Part shown: positions 51,423 through 62,500 of the stretch, piece after piece | Layout of the letters: each line of letters begins with the position of its first letter | Position numbering within the stretch: position 1 is the first letter of the stretch | Source of the DNA: Paraprevotella clara YIT 11840 | GTDB lineage: Bacteria; Bacteroidota; Bacteroidia; Bacteroidales; Bacteroidaceae | Direction: 5' to 3' | Length of the DNA: 64,000 nt | NCBI RefSeq assembly: GCF_000233955.1 | Contig: NZ_JH376581.1 | Location: 1 to 64,000 of the forward strand | The notes under the pieces: generated by a model | Told to the model about the DNA's origin: nothing | Databases searched by the model: none | The model's input: only the letters and a program-made list of their open reading frames with translations | Position numbers and translations under genes: made by a program

Positions 51423-53618
51423 TTAGTTTCCTTTCTTATAATATGTACCGAACTCCGACAATTTTTGTTGGCGATACTGATGATATTTCTCAAAAAGCCC
51501 CAAAGAATCGGTTTCCGCCTGCCGGTAAAGATTGCGTTCCTCGAACACCAAACGCAGGTAACGGGCTGAGACCTTCCCTTTGTCGAATCCGACAAAGCGC
51601 TCATTTTTAAGCGCGGAAGCCAATGTTTGACTGGCTTGGCCTATATCATGCCATGTTTGTTGTGCATGTTCCTGCAAAGCGAAACCAGAAGCGTCCGTAG
51701 TCTGTACCTTGAAAGATGACACACAGCGTACATCGCCATTGGCATAATAGAATCCATCGATGGTTTGGGACTTGCCCATGTCTATAATCACGTAATAAGG
51801 CAAGCTTCTGGGAGAATCCTGATAATTATTTTCCCAGGGAGACAAATAAGAACTCCAGTACGTGTAAGGATCACCGTCTATCAGTTTCCCTACATACAAC
51901 TTATCCGTCTCGTTGTTATACTCCGTATCCTCATTGGTGTTACCGGCACTGTCCAATGCCAGAATTTCCCACTCATTCCGGTCCACACGCACCGGATGGT
52001 TTGCTACGTCATAATCCGTCACATTCCGGTAAGGGTCATCCGCAGAAGGATCGATTTTCCAGATTTCCTTGTCCAACAGGGGGTATTTTGCCATTTCACT
52101 CCGCCTCGCATCTTCTATCGTATAGCCCCAATGTTCGAGGAATGGGGTCAAATCTACACCGAAATACTCGCATAAATCCGAATAAAAAGACAAGTCCGAA
52201 CTGCCAAAGACATTTCCTTCGCGGAATTTCGTCCACAACTTACGGTAGGCTGTCCATTCTTCCTCCTGCCTGTAACGGCTCTCGTATTTAGCAATCTGCA
52301 CCAATGGCAAAAGCCCGAGGATTCTATTATTGCATTTGGCGTTTTTATCCCACCAAGTGGTTAAATCCTTACTCCGATATTTCACCGTATCCGAAGCCGC
52401 AAAGGCCAAAGCCCATGATTTCGCTTGATTGAAACCGATTCCCATGTCCCCTAATCCGGAACTGATACCCTGCTTCCACGTGTGTTCGGCCAACCGATAG
52501 ATCGGCACAAAGGTCGTTTCCTTATACGAATCGGAAAGAAGAGAATATGTCGGGTGATAGCGCTCGACGAACTTGTCATACACATTAAAGACCTGTTGGT
52601 GGGCAATGGAATCCAATACGACCATCGCATCATACAGCCCCGATGTTTTGACGAACATAATCCCTTGGAGATTATCTATACTTCGCGTATCATTGACCGA
52701 CAATTGCGTGTCGAAGATAAAACGGTCCGTAAATTGGGGCATCATCTCGGACAGACGGCTATTCCCCTCGCTCATTCCTAAAGAATGGTAATAATAATAC
52801 ACAAGCTCATCCCACAACATCACAGCCTGTTCCATCTTTCCCGCAAAAGCAGGGTCGGCAGTAAGATACATTTCCATGCGGCTACGCTCCACGGAGAACG
52901 TCACATGTTTCCCCCGGATATCCAACCAAGGCACCGTAGTCGTCCGGATTTTCTTTTCCCATTCGGCTTTATCCGTTTCCCCTACAACAAAGTCCGGAGC
53001 GGCATACACGCCACAGAACTTGATTTCTGTCTCGGACAGCTCCTGCGTATTGCGGTCACGCAAAATCCAAATATACCCTCCCAATGATGAACGGACGGTA
53101 TTCTTACCCGGATACAAGGCCTTCTGAATATACACGATCGGTTCGCGTAACCCGGCATTGTTATTGGTCAAATCTTCCGTCTGCATGCCGATTTGTACCG
53201 TCAACCCCCACACGCCTTCCGGGACATAAATCGTGACCAGTTCTCCCGTACCGGCATACAAACCGGTGCTATAAATGGGTTGCGGAGCTTCTTCCTTATC
53301 AGCAAACGAAAGTCGCTTCAAGCATAAATCCTCCATACCGGCATACGTCCGGCTCAAATCCAATGCCACAAGGGTATCGGCAATACGGTGCTCGGTCAAC
53401 GTATCCACTAATCCGGGAAACAGACGTGCTTTCTCGTACATACTGACATCGATGCCCTGTATGGTGTCTACGGTCACGGCGGAAGAATCTGCCCGATTAA
53501 CATCCCACCCATCGTCAAAATCGAAATCACTGGCTTCGCATCCGGCCAGTACCCAAGAGGCCGACATGACTGTCCCCCACAAAAAAGAGGCTGCTATCTT
53601 ATTCATAAAATATTTCAT
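51423..53618 (-). CDS. M60-like lipoprotein lacking the HExxH motif, with an F5/8-C domain
   Basis: 731 residues, lipobox cysteine near residue 27. After an N-terminal region, STGLYAGTGELVTIYVPEGV (about 117-136) and LTVQIGMQTEDLTN begin the part that resembles M60 (enhancin/mucinase) domains, continuing with the GGYIWIL strand. In M60 peptidases a HExGHxxQ zinc site lies some 200 residues further on. Here the aligned stretch, near residues 389-399 (LGDMGIGFNQ), has no HExxH, and none is found elsewhere in the protein. The C-terminal 180 residues have an F5/8 type C fold (LIDGDPYTYWSSY, YYVIIDMGKSQTIDGFYY, YLRLVFEE). A glycoprotein-binding surface protein is more likely than a peptidase. The similarity to M60 is moderate. 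Confidence 0.65.
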   Translation of the reverse strand: MKYFMNKIAASFLWGTVMSASWVLAGCEASDFDFDDGWDVNRADSSAVTVDTIQGIDVSMYEKARLFPGLVDTLTEHRIADTLVALDLSRTYAGMEDLCLKRLSFADKEEAPQPIYSTGLYAGTGELVTIYVPEGVWGLTVQIGMQTEDLTNNNAGLREPIVYIQKALYPGKNTVRSSLGGYIWILRDRNTQELSETEIKFCGVYAAPDFVVGETDKAEWEKKIRTTTVPWLDIRGKHVTFSVERSRMEMYLTADPAFAGKMEQAVMLWDELVYYYYHSLGMSEGNSRLSEMMPQFTDRFIFDTQLSVNDTRSIDNLQGIMFVKTSGLYDAMVVLDSIAHQQVFNVYDKFVERYHPTYSLLSDSYKETTFVPIYRLAEHTWKQGISSGLGDMGIGFNQAKSWALAFAASDTVKYRSKDLTTWWDKNAKCNNRILGLLPLVQIAKYESRYRQEEEWTAYRKLWTKFREGNVFGSSDLSFYSDLCEYFGVDLTPFLEHWGYTIEDARRSEMAKYPLLDKEIWKIDPSADDPYRNVTDYDVANHPVRVDRNEWEILALDSAGNTNEDTEYNNETDKLYVGKLIDGDPYTYWSSYLSPWENNYQDSPRSLPYYVIIDMGKSQTIDGFYYANGDVRCVSSFKVQTTDASGFALQEHAQQTWHDIGQASQTLASALKNERFVGFDKGKVSARYLRLVFEERNLYRQAETDSLGLFEKYHQYRQQKLSEFGTYYKKGN

Positions 53619-53632
53619 AATCTTCTGTTCCG

Positions 53633-55459
53633 TTAATCGTTCGTTTCTAAATCCTCATAAGGAAGAGTGCGGGCTATACCGGTCCATCCCCAAGCATCGG
53701 GCACAGTAAAACCCAGCCACTGGAATGTCTGATAAGGGATATCTACCAGATTGATGGAAGTCTGGTAATAAGAGTTGGCAAACGGCGGCTTGATATTATC
53801 ATCCACCACAGTCCCGGATTCCCATACGGCATTATCAGACAGTTTCATGTCAGACCGTCCGGCATTGATGCCTCCGAATACCGAACCATATTTAGAGTAA
53901 TCGGGAATAACCTTACTCTTAAAATCCTCTTCACGGTCGCTCGGCCAATACCCAATCAGGTTGTCCCAATAGGGATAGTCTTCGCCCAACTCATCCAACC
54001 CGGTAAGCTTATAATTCTTGGCAATGAATTCAGGCGGCAAGGCCACATTGTAGACCTGCACATTGGTGATATAGTTTGTTGTGCCCGAAGTACTCGAATT
54101 AAATATTTTTTGGCCGACAGTAAAAGGAGCCCGGTCTCCGGTAGCCAAGTTCTTAGAAAGATCCTTATAAGGTGCATCACTGTGAAGATCACTCCGGCCA
54201 TCCTTATACTGTATGAACTTTTTGTTCTTGAAATCAAAAACAGCCGTCAATGTATGCCATGCCCAATCATTCAACGTAGACCAGGAGTTTTGAGACCATA
54301 TCACCTCTCCCGCAGCATAGCTCTTGACACGCCAACCGTCGCAACCCACCTGCCATCCTTGTCCTTCTCCTGGATTAGCCGTCAATGCTTTGGAAACAAA
54401 AGGATTCCAATGGTTGTTATTCGGTCCCTTAGGACAATAAACCATGAATTGCACCGTATACGAAACCGTGTCATAAGGCACGCTGCCATCTCCCGGGTCA
54501 AACTCGAAATCAAACAAAGTCGGGTCTATTACCTTGGCATATTCCGTGGCATTCTCAGTGCCATACAACGGGGTCCAATATTTATATTCCAAATCGTTTT
54601 CGGAAGAAGGTGCCAACAACAACTGTTTCCCCAACCTGTAATTATGATACATCGCAAACATATTACGGTCTTTCATTTCATATACATTCTCTCCACTATT
54701 GTCTGCCACCCCACCGGAAGGAGAGGTAACAACGACCAACCAATTCTCAATCGAATAATCAGGACGAGCCTGCAAAGCCGACACAATTTGTCCCACATGG
54801 CGATCCACCACAGACACGGCATCAAGCACTTCTTCCGTAGGATACCCTGCATTATCCTGGCCTTCCGGTATCACAAAACCATACTGTTCACCTGCCAATT
54901 GTACTCCATTGTATTCCACAGCCATAAAAGTAGGAGCTGTTTCCCCGGCAGACAATTCATCCACAACGCGGGCCGTGATTTGTTCATCCGTCCCCCAAAA
55001 AGAATCATCGGCCTTACGGGCATACGAATCATAAAAATCCGTAGTTGAAGCCAGAATCTCCGTACGGCAGCCGGCATCCAGATTCTTCAGCAGGGAGAGG
55101 ATATCCGGTGTGTCCGAAGTACGGTTCAGCAAACCGGTGAACAAATTATCCCTTCCCATACGGTTACTCACCACGGTATCCGACCGCGTATCTGCCAAAC
55201 CGTTAAAGGTATACAAGGCATGGGACATCATGGATGACATATTCTCGACCCTGCGGTCGTTATTGGCCTCCCGCACAGCCGATCCGCTTGCGCCATTCAA
55301 CACAATCCAAAGCACGTGCCCCTCACGGTCATCATATCCGGGTGAAGGATAATCCTTCCTAAGCCCATCTTCCAAATCGTCATTACAAGAAACCAACGGT
55401 GTACACAAGGTACAAATACCCGCCACACATAGGGCAATATAATTCCTATATCTTTTCAT
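53633..55459 (-). CDS. Lipoprotein with degenerate alkaline-phosphatase-like fold and LamG-like domain (DUF4983 type)
   Basis: 608 residues, lipobox cysteine at 25 (PLVSC). It has the same layout as the 570-residue protein, but every catalytic residue seems lost. VLWIVLNGASGS (49-60) has N55 where the neighbour has D55. The nucleophile segment is SNRMGRDNLFTGL, with no Thr or Ser at the position. VQLAGEQYGF has E where active enzymes have H, and VTSPSGG (244-250) has SPS in place of SDH. The C-terminal half is a concanavalin-like domain (WHTLTAVFDFKNKKFIQYKDG, ITNVQVYNVAL) that binds glycans in other proteins. It lies 15 bases after the IPT/delta-60 gene. The best reading is a catalytically dead relative that now binds a ligand at the surface. 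Confidence 0.7.
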   Translation of the reverse strand: MKRYRNYIALCVAGICTLCTPLVSCNDDLEDGLRKDYPSPGYDDREGHVLWIVLNGASGSAVREANNDRRVENMSSMMSHALYTFNGLADTRSDTVVSNRMGRDNLFTGLLNRTSDTPDILSLLKNLDAGCRTEILASTTDFYDSYARKADDSFWGTDEQITARVVDELSAGETAPTFMAVEYNGVQLAGEQYGFVIPEGQDNAGYPTEEVLDAVSVVDRHVGQIVSALQARPDYSIENWLVVVTSPSGGVADNSGENVYEMKDRNMFAMYHNYRLGKQLLLAPSSENDLEYKYWTPLYGTENATEYAKVIDPTLFDFEFDPGDGSVPYDTVSYTVQFMVYCPKGPNNNHWNPFVSKALTANPGEGQGWQVGCDGWRVKSYAAGEVIWSQNSWSTLNDWAWHTLTAVFDFKNKKFIQYKDGRSDLHSDAPYKDLSKNLATGDRAPFTVGQKIFNSSTSGTTNYITNVQVYNVALPPEFIAKNYKLTGLDELGEDYPYWDNLIGYWPSDREEDFKSKVIPDYSKYGSVFGGINAGRSDMKLSDNAVWESGTVVDDNIKPPFANSYYQTSINLVDIPYQTFQWLGFTVPDAWGWTGIARTLPYEDLETND

Positions 55460-55474
55460 ATTTTATTTCTTTTT

Positions 55475-57196
55475 TTAATGATCCAAATCCAATTCCAACA
55501 TCAACATGTTATGCACCACTTTACTATTGAAACGGGTAAACTTGCCCATCAACAGCAAACCGTAAGACCCCACGGTTGTTTGGCTTTCCTGTACTTGATA
55601 AAGCTGGCCGCTGAATACCCCCGGGACATTGAACTTCTGCTGAGCCGTACCGTCCATATCCAATATCAAAAAACCGTTCCGGGGAACACCGGCGTAAGTG
55701 GTGAAAGTACCGGACACAACCACCTTGCCACGATCTATCAACTGGGCGAAATTGGGGGAACCTCCGGTCATTTCTTTCAGTTTAAAATCCGAATCCAATG
55801 TTCCGTCCGAGTTCAACATGACCACTTGTTTCCGTTCCTGTCCGTCGTATTCTGTAAAGCTTCCCACAAGCATCATCTTTCCCAACGACTTGTTGTAGCG
55901 AACCATGGACACACTCCCATTCGGGCCGGCTCCGACATGAGCCAGAAAATCCTTGTCGACCTCACCGTCCCTATCCAAACGGATGATTCCCGGTGCGTCC
56001 ACGCCATCAAATGACGTGAAACTCCCCACAAGGATTACCCCGTCGTCTCCGTCCATACAGGCATCCGACACTTTTCCTCCCTCGGCACCCGTATAACGAT
56101 TGCCAGGTACCACCAACCTATAAAGGGAGTCCAATTTACCGTGTTCATCCATCCGGAATACAGAGGCTACATCCGTCTTACGCTGTGCATTGTCCTCGAA
56201 AACATAGGCATATTCCGTGCAGACATACTGCGTGAAATTACCTACAGCCACGATTTTCTGATCAGATGTGACAAAAGAACGTATGATTTCCTGAGTCGCA
56301 CCTCCGTTCAAGGCCGACTGTCCGACATATTTTTGTTCTGCCCAATTATTCTCAGTCTCCCAATATATGCGACAAATGGTATCCGCGCTCGCATTTGAAT
56401 TCAGAATCATGATATTGTCACCATATACCCGGTCCTTTTTAGAAGCCGGAGAATGCCCGTTCCATGAATAATAAGCTGAAAAAGCACCGGAAACCAACAT
56501 TCTCCCATCGCTGAAAGAGGATATGGATTTAATATACGACGACGTAAACAGATCCTCGGCATCTATCATCAATCCATTCTCGGCCGCGAAATTAGAAGAG
56601 TTAGCCTTAGCCACATTACCCTGATAATCCACGAAACCGATTCCATTAAGCTTAACATCCCCGATGGTCGTAAAATCCCCGACGACATAATAATTCGGTG
56701 CCGTAGTGTATTTCTCCAAACAGCCGTAAACAGCACCGTCAGTCCCCTTGGCATACAATGCCCAATTGTTATCTATGGAAACGTTACCCAAAACCGGGAA
56801 AAACGGTCCGTAGAAAACCTGATTATCTATTACCAGATACGTAACGCCTGACGAAACCTCATAGGGGACTTCTACAGCTAAAGTCGTGTCTGTCACTGCC
56901 AATATCTTGCTTTCCTGCTCTCCGAGATAGAATTTAAACCGGTATTCCCCTTCCTGAGAACCACAGTACTTCAGAAGCCCTTCGGCTTTGAATACCACCG
57001 TATCCCCGGGATACCCTTCCGACGGCACGGGATCCTCGGCAGACAAAGCAATGTCGAAAGGTTCCTTTCCACCAGCATAAGGGTCGGAAGTTATCGTGTC
57101 GTCCAACTCCTCGCATCCTATCCCAACCGACACCCAAGCTGTCATACAGGCAAAACGCAAAATACGACTCACTCTTTTTAAAACCTCTTTTCTCAT
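55475..57196 (-). CDS. Lipoprotein with IPT-like (DUF5008-type) and delta-60 propeller repeats
   Basis: 573 residues, lipobox cysteine at about 28 (VGIGC). Residues about 55-135 form an IPT/TIG-like sandwich (GYPGDTVVFKAEGLLKY, YRFKFYLG, TTLAVEVPYEVSSG). The remaining 430 residues are propeller repeats of the delta-60 type: PNYYVVGDFTTIGDVKLNGI, DGRMLVSGAFSAYYSWNG, DGVILVGSFTSFDGVDAPGI, KMMLVGSFTEYDGQERKQVV, KVVVSGTFTTYAGVPRNGFL. Each has a G-x-F-T-x-Y/F core, as in DUF5008-type proteins beside SusC/SusD. It probably sits on the outer face as a surface glycan- or peptide-binding protein. It overlaps the fasciclin gene by four bases. Confidence 0.75.
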   Translation of the reverse strand: MRKEVLKRVSRILRFACMTAWVSVGIGCEELDDTITSDPYAGGKEPFDIALSAEDPVPSEGYPGDTVVFKAEGLLKYCGSQEGEYRFKFYLGEQESKILAVTDTTLAVEVPYEVSSGVTYLVIDNQVFYGPFFPVLGNVSIDNNWALYAKGTDGAVYGCLEKYTTAPNYYVVGDFTTIGDVKLNGIGFVDYQGNVAKANSSNFAAENGLMIDAEDLFTSSYIKSISSFSDGRMLVSGAFSAYYSWNGHSPASKKDRVYGDNIMILNSNASADTICRIYWETENNWAEQKYVGQSALNGGATQEIIRSFVTSDQKIVAVGNFTQYVCTEYAYVFEDNAQRKTDVASVFRMDEHGKLDSLYRLVVPGNRYTGAEGGKVSDACMDGDDGVILVGSFTSFDGVDAPGIIRLDRDGEVDKDFLAHVGAGPNGSVSMVRYNKSLGKMMLVGSFTEYDGQERKQVVMLNSDGTLDSDFKLKEMTGGSPNFAQLIDRGKVVVSGTFTTYAGVPRNGFLILDMDGTAQQKFNVPGVFSGQLYQVQESQTTVGSYGLLLMGKFTRFNSKVVHNMLMLELDLDH

Positions 57197-57960
57197 AATC
57201 CACCCTCCTTCTTTCTTTGAATTGCTTCATCAGAAACTCGCCGAACCTGCTCCAGAGGCAAGACACCGGCATTGACCACACTCTCCAAAAAACGGTCGCG
57301 ATCGAACCCGAAATAATGATCCGTGAAACGGATGACGTGCACCACACCGTTATAAGGTTGTATATCGCATGAAGAAACATAAGCATTCACCATATCCATC
57401 GTGGTAAAATCATAGACATAGGAATAAAGAATCTGACGGGCACCCGCATATTTCACGTTAGCTGCATCATAATACACCACACCCATGTTCATCGGCACCT
57501 TGGCCATAGAGTAATAAGCTCCGCCCGGATAAGCGGATACGGCTGCGGTATCCAACTGAGGAATGTCTTTCAGGCAGTATTTGCCTGGAATGATATACAT
57601 CGACAAATATTCTTTCCAAACCTCCGGCTGAATCTGGTGCAAGTCCTTGATACTGTCTTCCCCACGCCTCCAATACAGTTGCTCGTTCAGATAATCCATG
57701 GATTTTTCAATCGAAAAGTCCGTCGGGGCAAAAAATGTGATTTCTTCATTTTGCAACACAGAGTCCAAACCAGCATAATGTATCAAGTCGGTCAGTTCCG
57801 AAAAATAATGCTTATCGGGATGCTGGTTCAAATATTCCAGTACTGTTCCGTTGTAATAAGGATTATGCTTGCCACCATCCTGGAGATAATCCTCATTCTG
57901 GCAGTTGACAATGCAAACCGTCAAGACTACTGCCATAATTCCTTTCCACAAATATTTCAT
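57193..57960 (-). CDS. Fasciclin-domain lipoprotein
   Basis: 255 residues, lipobox cysteine at about 20 (CIVNC). Residues about 38-215 form one fasciclin (FAS1) fold: VLEYLNQHPDKHYFSELTDL (41-60), then ITFFAPTDFSIEKSMDYLN (about 74-92), and a closing strand NGVVHVIRFTDHYF near 204-217, the H2-type sequence of FAS1. Such proteins stick to other proteins or glycans at the surface and are often found in Bacteroidetes SusC/SusD operons of this kind. It lies 18 bases after the SusD gene and overlaps the IPT/delta-60 gene by four bases. Confidence 0.88.
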   Translation of the reverse strand: MKYLWKGIMAVVLTVCIVNCQNEDYLQDGGKHNPYYNGTVLEYLNQHPDKHYFSELTDLIHYAGLDSVLQNEEITFFAPTDFSIEKSMDYLNEQLYWRRGEDSIKDLHQIQPEVWKEYLSMYIIPGKYCLKDIPQLDTAAVSAYPGGAYYSMAKVPMNMGVVYYDAANVKYAGARQILYSYVYDFTTMDMVNAYVSSCDIQPYNGVVHVIRFTDHYFGFDRDRFLESVVNAGVLPLEQVRRVSDEAIQRKKEGGL

Positions 57961-57978
57961 AATGATTCATTCTTTAAA

Positions 57979-59529
57979 TTATTCCCAATAGTTATTCAAT
58001 GTGATGAGCGTGTTGTTCTCCTGTGCCGTTTTGCTGATAGGCCAGGTCCAGGCGCCTTCTCGGAATTCACTACGCGTTACGGGATGATAACAATAATTAT
58101 TATCGCAAACCTTCCCCGTACGTACCAAATCATAGAAATAATGCCCTTCTCCCATCAATTCACGTACACGCTCCCAATAAATGGCATCTTTCAGGTCTTC
58201 GCCGGAAAGCGACAAGGTAGAAGCACCGGCACGCGTCCGTATACGGTTCAACAACTCGCACGCTTTCCCGTCATTCGTTCCCAAATCCGCCAAAGCCTCA
58301 GCATACAACAATATGGCATCAGCCAGACGGAACACGACCTGGTTGCCCGCATTGGCCGTAAGTGATCCACCATCATTGTAAATATCCGGATTCTCAAACT
58401 TCAGGATTTCCTTAGGGGCTCCATCCAATGTGGAATAAATATTTTCATCGAACCAGGCATCAACCCTATCATCAGTCTCCGACGGAGGATATATTTTAGT
58501 AAGGAAATCGTAAGTGTAACACAAATTAGGAGTAGACTTAGCAGGACTGTACACGGAACACATGACTTCATTGGCAAAAACCGCCTTAAATTCAAAGACC
58601 TCGTTCCCGGAAATATAACTCGGGTTCTGTGCAATCTCAAAAATGCCTTCGCTCGAACCTCCACGGAAAATCGTGTTGGTCTGGCTCAGAGGGAGCAGAG
58701 TATATGTTCCGCCGTTCTGGTTCACCAATTGCTCTCCATAATTCACTACGGCCTCATAATAGGACGTTTTATGGCTCTCATCAAACCCTGCCAACCACAT
58801 ATTCACATGCATCAGCAAAGCCAAGACGGCACCTCGGGATCCTCTTATCGCTTTCTTATCCAGACTAACTTGTGCCCAAGGTAAATAAGCGGCATCCGGG
58901 TCGTCAACCAAAATCTGGTTCAAATCCGAAGCAATGGCCTGCAATACCGTCACCATATTGGTACGTGGCAAAGGTTCCTGATGGTAGGCATCAGTATAAT
59001 ACGGCACATCCCCGAAATTACGGACCAAGAAGAAATAAGCCAGGCTACGCATGAACACGGCTTCGGCCTTAAAGGCTTCAGCCTCGGTTTTAGGTACGGA
59101 AGTACGCCCGATTTCTGCAATCAGGATATTGGCCGACTGAATGACTTTATAAAATTCCCGCCACGACATGATACCATCTGCCTGCACATTCCCGTCCCCG
59201 GAATAATGTTCACGTAAGCCGTTCAAGTCATTATTCGCCAAATCGGTTATGTAGTTCTCGCCGCTACTATAGGATTCTATCGGAGCACAGCGCAAGTCGC
59301 CTGAATAAAGGATGTAGCAAGCCTTCTGCATAGCAGCAGCCCTGAATTCCGTGTACATACTGTTCACAAAACCGTTGACGCGTTCCGTCGTAGCACCGTC
59401 CCACATTTCATCCCCCGACAGTTTCTCATCGCTCGTGGTATCCATCAAGCCGCAACTGCTGAAAAATACGGCAGAACACAGCGCGGCCACCATTGTTGAT
59501 TTTATCTTGAATTGTATTTTCATATCCAT
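57979..59529 (-). CDS. RagB/SusD family lipoprotein
   Basis: 516 residues with a lipobox cysteine at about residue 26 (FFSSC). The sequence shows the SusD pattern: LSGDEMWDGATTERVNGFVN (37-56), EAEAFKAEAVFMRSLAYFFL near 146-165, VFRLADAILLYAEALADLGT (about 403-422) and the C-terminal VRELMGEGHYFYDLVRTG, the usual WFDLRR-like block. The protein covers the SusC barrel of the previous gene at the surface and catches the nutrient. It lies 20 bases after the SusC gene. An ATG six bases later (residue 3) is the other possible start. Confidence 0.95.
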   Translation of the reverse strand: MDMKIQFKIKSTMVAALCSAVFFSSCGLMDTTSDEKLSGDEMWDGATTERVNGFVNSMYTEFRAAAMQKACYILYSGDLRCAPIESYSSGENYITDLANNDLNGLREHYSGDGNVQADGIMSWREFYKVIQSANILIAEIGRTSVPKTEAEAFKAEAVFMRSLAYFFLVRNFGDVPYYTDAYHQEPLPRTNMVTVLQAIASDLNQILVDDPDAAYLPWAQVSLDKKAIRGSRGAVLALLMHVNMWLAGFDESHKTSYYEAVVNYGEQLVNQNGGTYTLLPLSQTNTIFRGGSSEGIFEIAQNPSYISGNEVFEFKAVFANEVMCSVYSPAKSTPNLCYTYDFLTKIYPPSETDDRVDAWFDENIYSTLDGAPKEILKFENPDIYNDGGSLTANAGNQVVFRLADAILLYAEALADLGTNDGKACELLNRIRTRAGASTLSLSGEDLKDAIYWERVRELMGEGHYFYDLVRTGKVCDNNYCYHPVTRSEFREGAWTWPISKTAQENNTLITLNNYWE

Positions 59530-59549
59530 TTATATTTATATGTACATGC

Positions 59550-62500
59550 TTACAAACCTATACTCAGTCCTATGGAGAACGTACGCGCATTGGGATAACC
59601 GCCCGATATATCCCAACCGAGACTGTTCACATTCTCCGGATTGATACCGGAATACTTCGAGAACGTATATATATTCGACAAATTCATACGGATACTTGCA
59701 TAGCGAATACGAATGTAATCCGTCCATTTTTTAGGCAAGGAATACGAAAGGGTAATCCCATTGATCTTAAAATACGATCCATCTTCCATAAATAAGGTCT
59801 GGTCTGCCCGGAAGGGGTCGATCACACTGGAATGCTGGTAATCATAAGGGTTAGGATAGTCCGCATGGACATTGGTGGGTGTCCAGAAATTATAAGCCCC
59901 GATGGGAGCCAATGCAGCACTTCCTTGCAACCCATCTCTAGACACATTGGGATTATTAAACGATTTAAAATTGTCTGCCAACACCTTATTGATGATATCA
60001 CGACGCAACAAAAACGAGACACTCGTAAACAAAGACAAGTTTTTGTAGCGTAAATTGATAGACATACCTCCGTTGACACGCGGCTGCGAATTTCCCACAA
60101 TCGCCTTATCCTTTTCATCGATAATATAATCTCCGTTCAAATCCACCCATATCGGATCGCCAGCCTTGAAATAAGCATTAGGGTTGTCTGCGGATATATT
60201 GTTTCCTCCAACTCTCAACCTACGCCCCGTAGCCGGGTCGACCGGAACATCCTCGTCCGTAGCGTACACTCCTTTATAAATATACAGATAATTGGACATC
60301 GTGTTGATTCCCAGTTTATTCACGACTTGAGCATTGGAATTGATAATTTGCCGTGCTTCATCCGGCAATTTGGTCATAATATCCTTATTGATCGCAAAAT
60401 TGACCATCCAGTCCATGCTCCAATTGCTTTTGGGACGGAAAGGACGAACCACAAAGCACAATTCGAGACCATGGTTGACCAAACTGACTTCGGTTGTCGG
60501 CACTTTATCAAAAGCATTATGATCCGGTTCCTCGATAGAACTCAACTGATTGTCGACCTGCTTATAATACCAGTCCCCTTGAAAAGTCAAACGGTTGTTC
60601 CATAGACCGAAATCAAAACCCACATTCCATTGGGTTGTAGTAATCGGGTCAATATTATTGTTCGGCATATTGGCAAAGTCTATGGGAATCACCGTGGCAC
60701 CGTTATAGGTGTCCTCCCCTAATAAATAGGTTCCCCATACATCATATTTCGAAGCGGCATATTTTACGACCCGTCCCCAAGACGCACGGATTGCCCCATA
60801 ATCCACCCAATACCAATTTAGTTTTTTAAAGAATTTTTCTTCATCAAAATTCCAACGCAAGCTTACTCCGGGGTTCACTTGCCATTTCACCCCTCGACCG
60901 TATGCTGAATTGGCTTCCGGACGGATAGTCGGCGTAATGACATATTTGTCTTTTCCCCCCGACAGGTTCTTAAATCCTATACTGGGCGCAATATTGAAAG
61001 ACACGGTATTGTCTTCTGAAGAAGTATAAGCCGAACCGGTCGAAGAATATGAGCCTATAGGCCCCCACAAATGGTCATTGGGTAAACCCGTCTGGGTGAC
61101 TTCATTTCCATTGCTTCGATTCGAACTGATTTCTCCCGTTACTGTCAAACCGTATTTCAATATGCCATATTCCCCGTAGTAGCTCAAACTGGTCCGCCCA
61201 TACAACCTGTCGCTGTATTTACTCAATCCATACAACTGAGCCATATTGTTATTCAATATCCCCGGAGTGAATTTCTCATTCTCCGTATTGTTATAAGTAT
61301 AACCCGCTACCAAGTTCCAACTGATATTCCAAGGCAGACGATATGTCATACTCATGCTTGCATCATAAGATACGCTCGTCGTATTCTGTTTCACCATCAT
61401 CGCGCCTAAAGCCGCATTGGAAGCCGAGTACATGGAAGGAGGCGGAAGCAATGAGGATGCAGAAGCACCACTGGCCACACCTTTCTGTTGGAGCGCATTT
61501 CCGCTACCGGAACCCGTGATACCCAAAGTTGCATTCACACTGACATACATATTGAATTTGTCCGTCGGAGAATAACCCATATTGGTACGGAGGCCATAAC
61601 GGTTGAAATCCGTGTTTTGGATGATACCATTCTCCGAATAATAGTTTCCGTTTATCTTATAATTGAACTTCGAATCTCCACCTCGTACAGCCAAATTATA
61701 CGTCTGGTTCACCGTTCTACGGTAAAAATTTCCCTGCCAGTCCATATTATTGTTATAATACGGGTTCAAGCTGTCGGTCAAAGCCTGGTTTTCATTCACA
61801 TCGTAATAACCGTTCCAACGGGAGGTATCATTCTGAAGAATTTGGTCGATACGGGACAGGCGTTCCCATCGTCCCACCAACACATCCCTCAAACGGGGAG
61901 GAATATTCACCTTCATGTCCATGGAAAAGTCTATTTCCGGTTTGGAAGCATGCCCCCTCTTAGTCGTAATCACAATCACACCGTATGCACCACGCGAACC
62001 ATACTGTGCCGTAGCTGCCGCATCTTTCAATACCGTAATATCCTCAATATCCTCGAAAGGCAAACTGGACAAAGGGCTGACTCCGGAACCGGCCAGCAAC
62101 CCATTGGCATCATAATCTCCGACATCTTCCTGCGGAATCCCGTCAATCACAAACAAAGGAGCCGAAGACCCCAGAATATAATCCCCACCCGATTCTTCTA
62201 CCGAAATATTGGATATACCCCGAATCGTGTAGGTTCCGATAGAACCAGGTGCGCCGTTATTCTGCTGCACATTCAAACCCGCGACACGCCCTTGCAACAA
62301 CTCCATCACATTCGCAACAGGAGCCGGCGGCAGGTCCTTTGCCTTAACCACCGTAACAGCGGCACCGACATCAGCCCGTGTTTGAGCCTGATAGGCCACG
62401 ACAACAGTTTCGTCCATGGCATTCACACTCTCTTCCATAAAGACATTCATATTCTTGGAAGCCTTATCCACTTTCATTTCTACGGTACGAAACCCCATAT

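Noticed and set aside
54110-55048. 312-codon frame on the plus strand
   Set aside because: It is antisense to the 608-residue lipoprotein and has no recognisable features.
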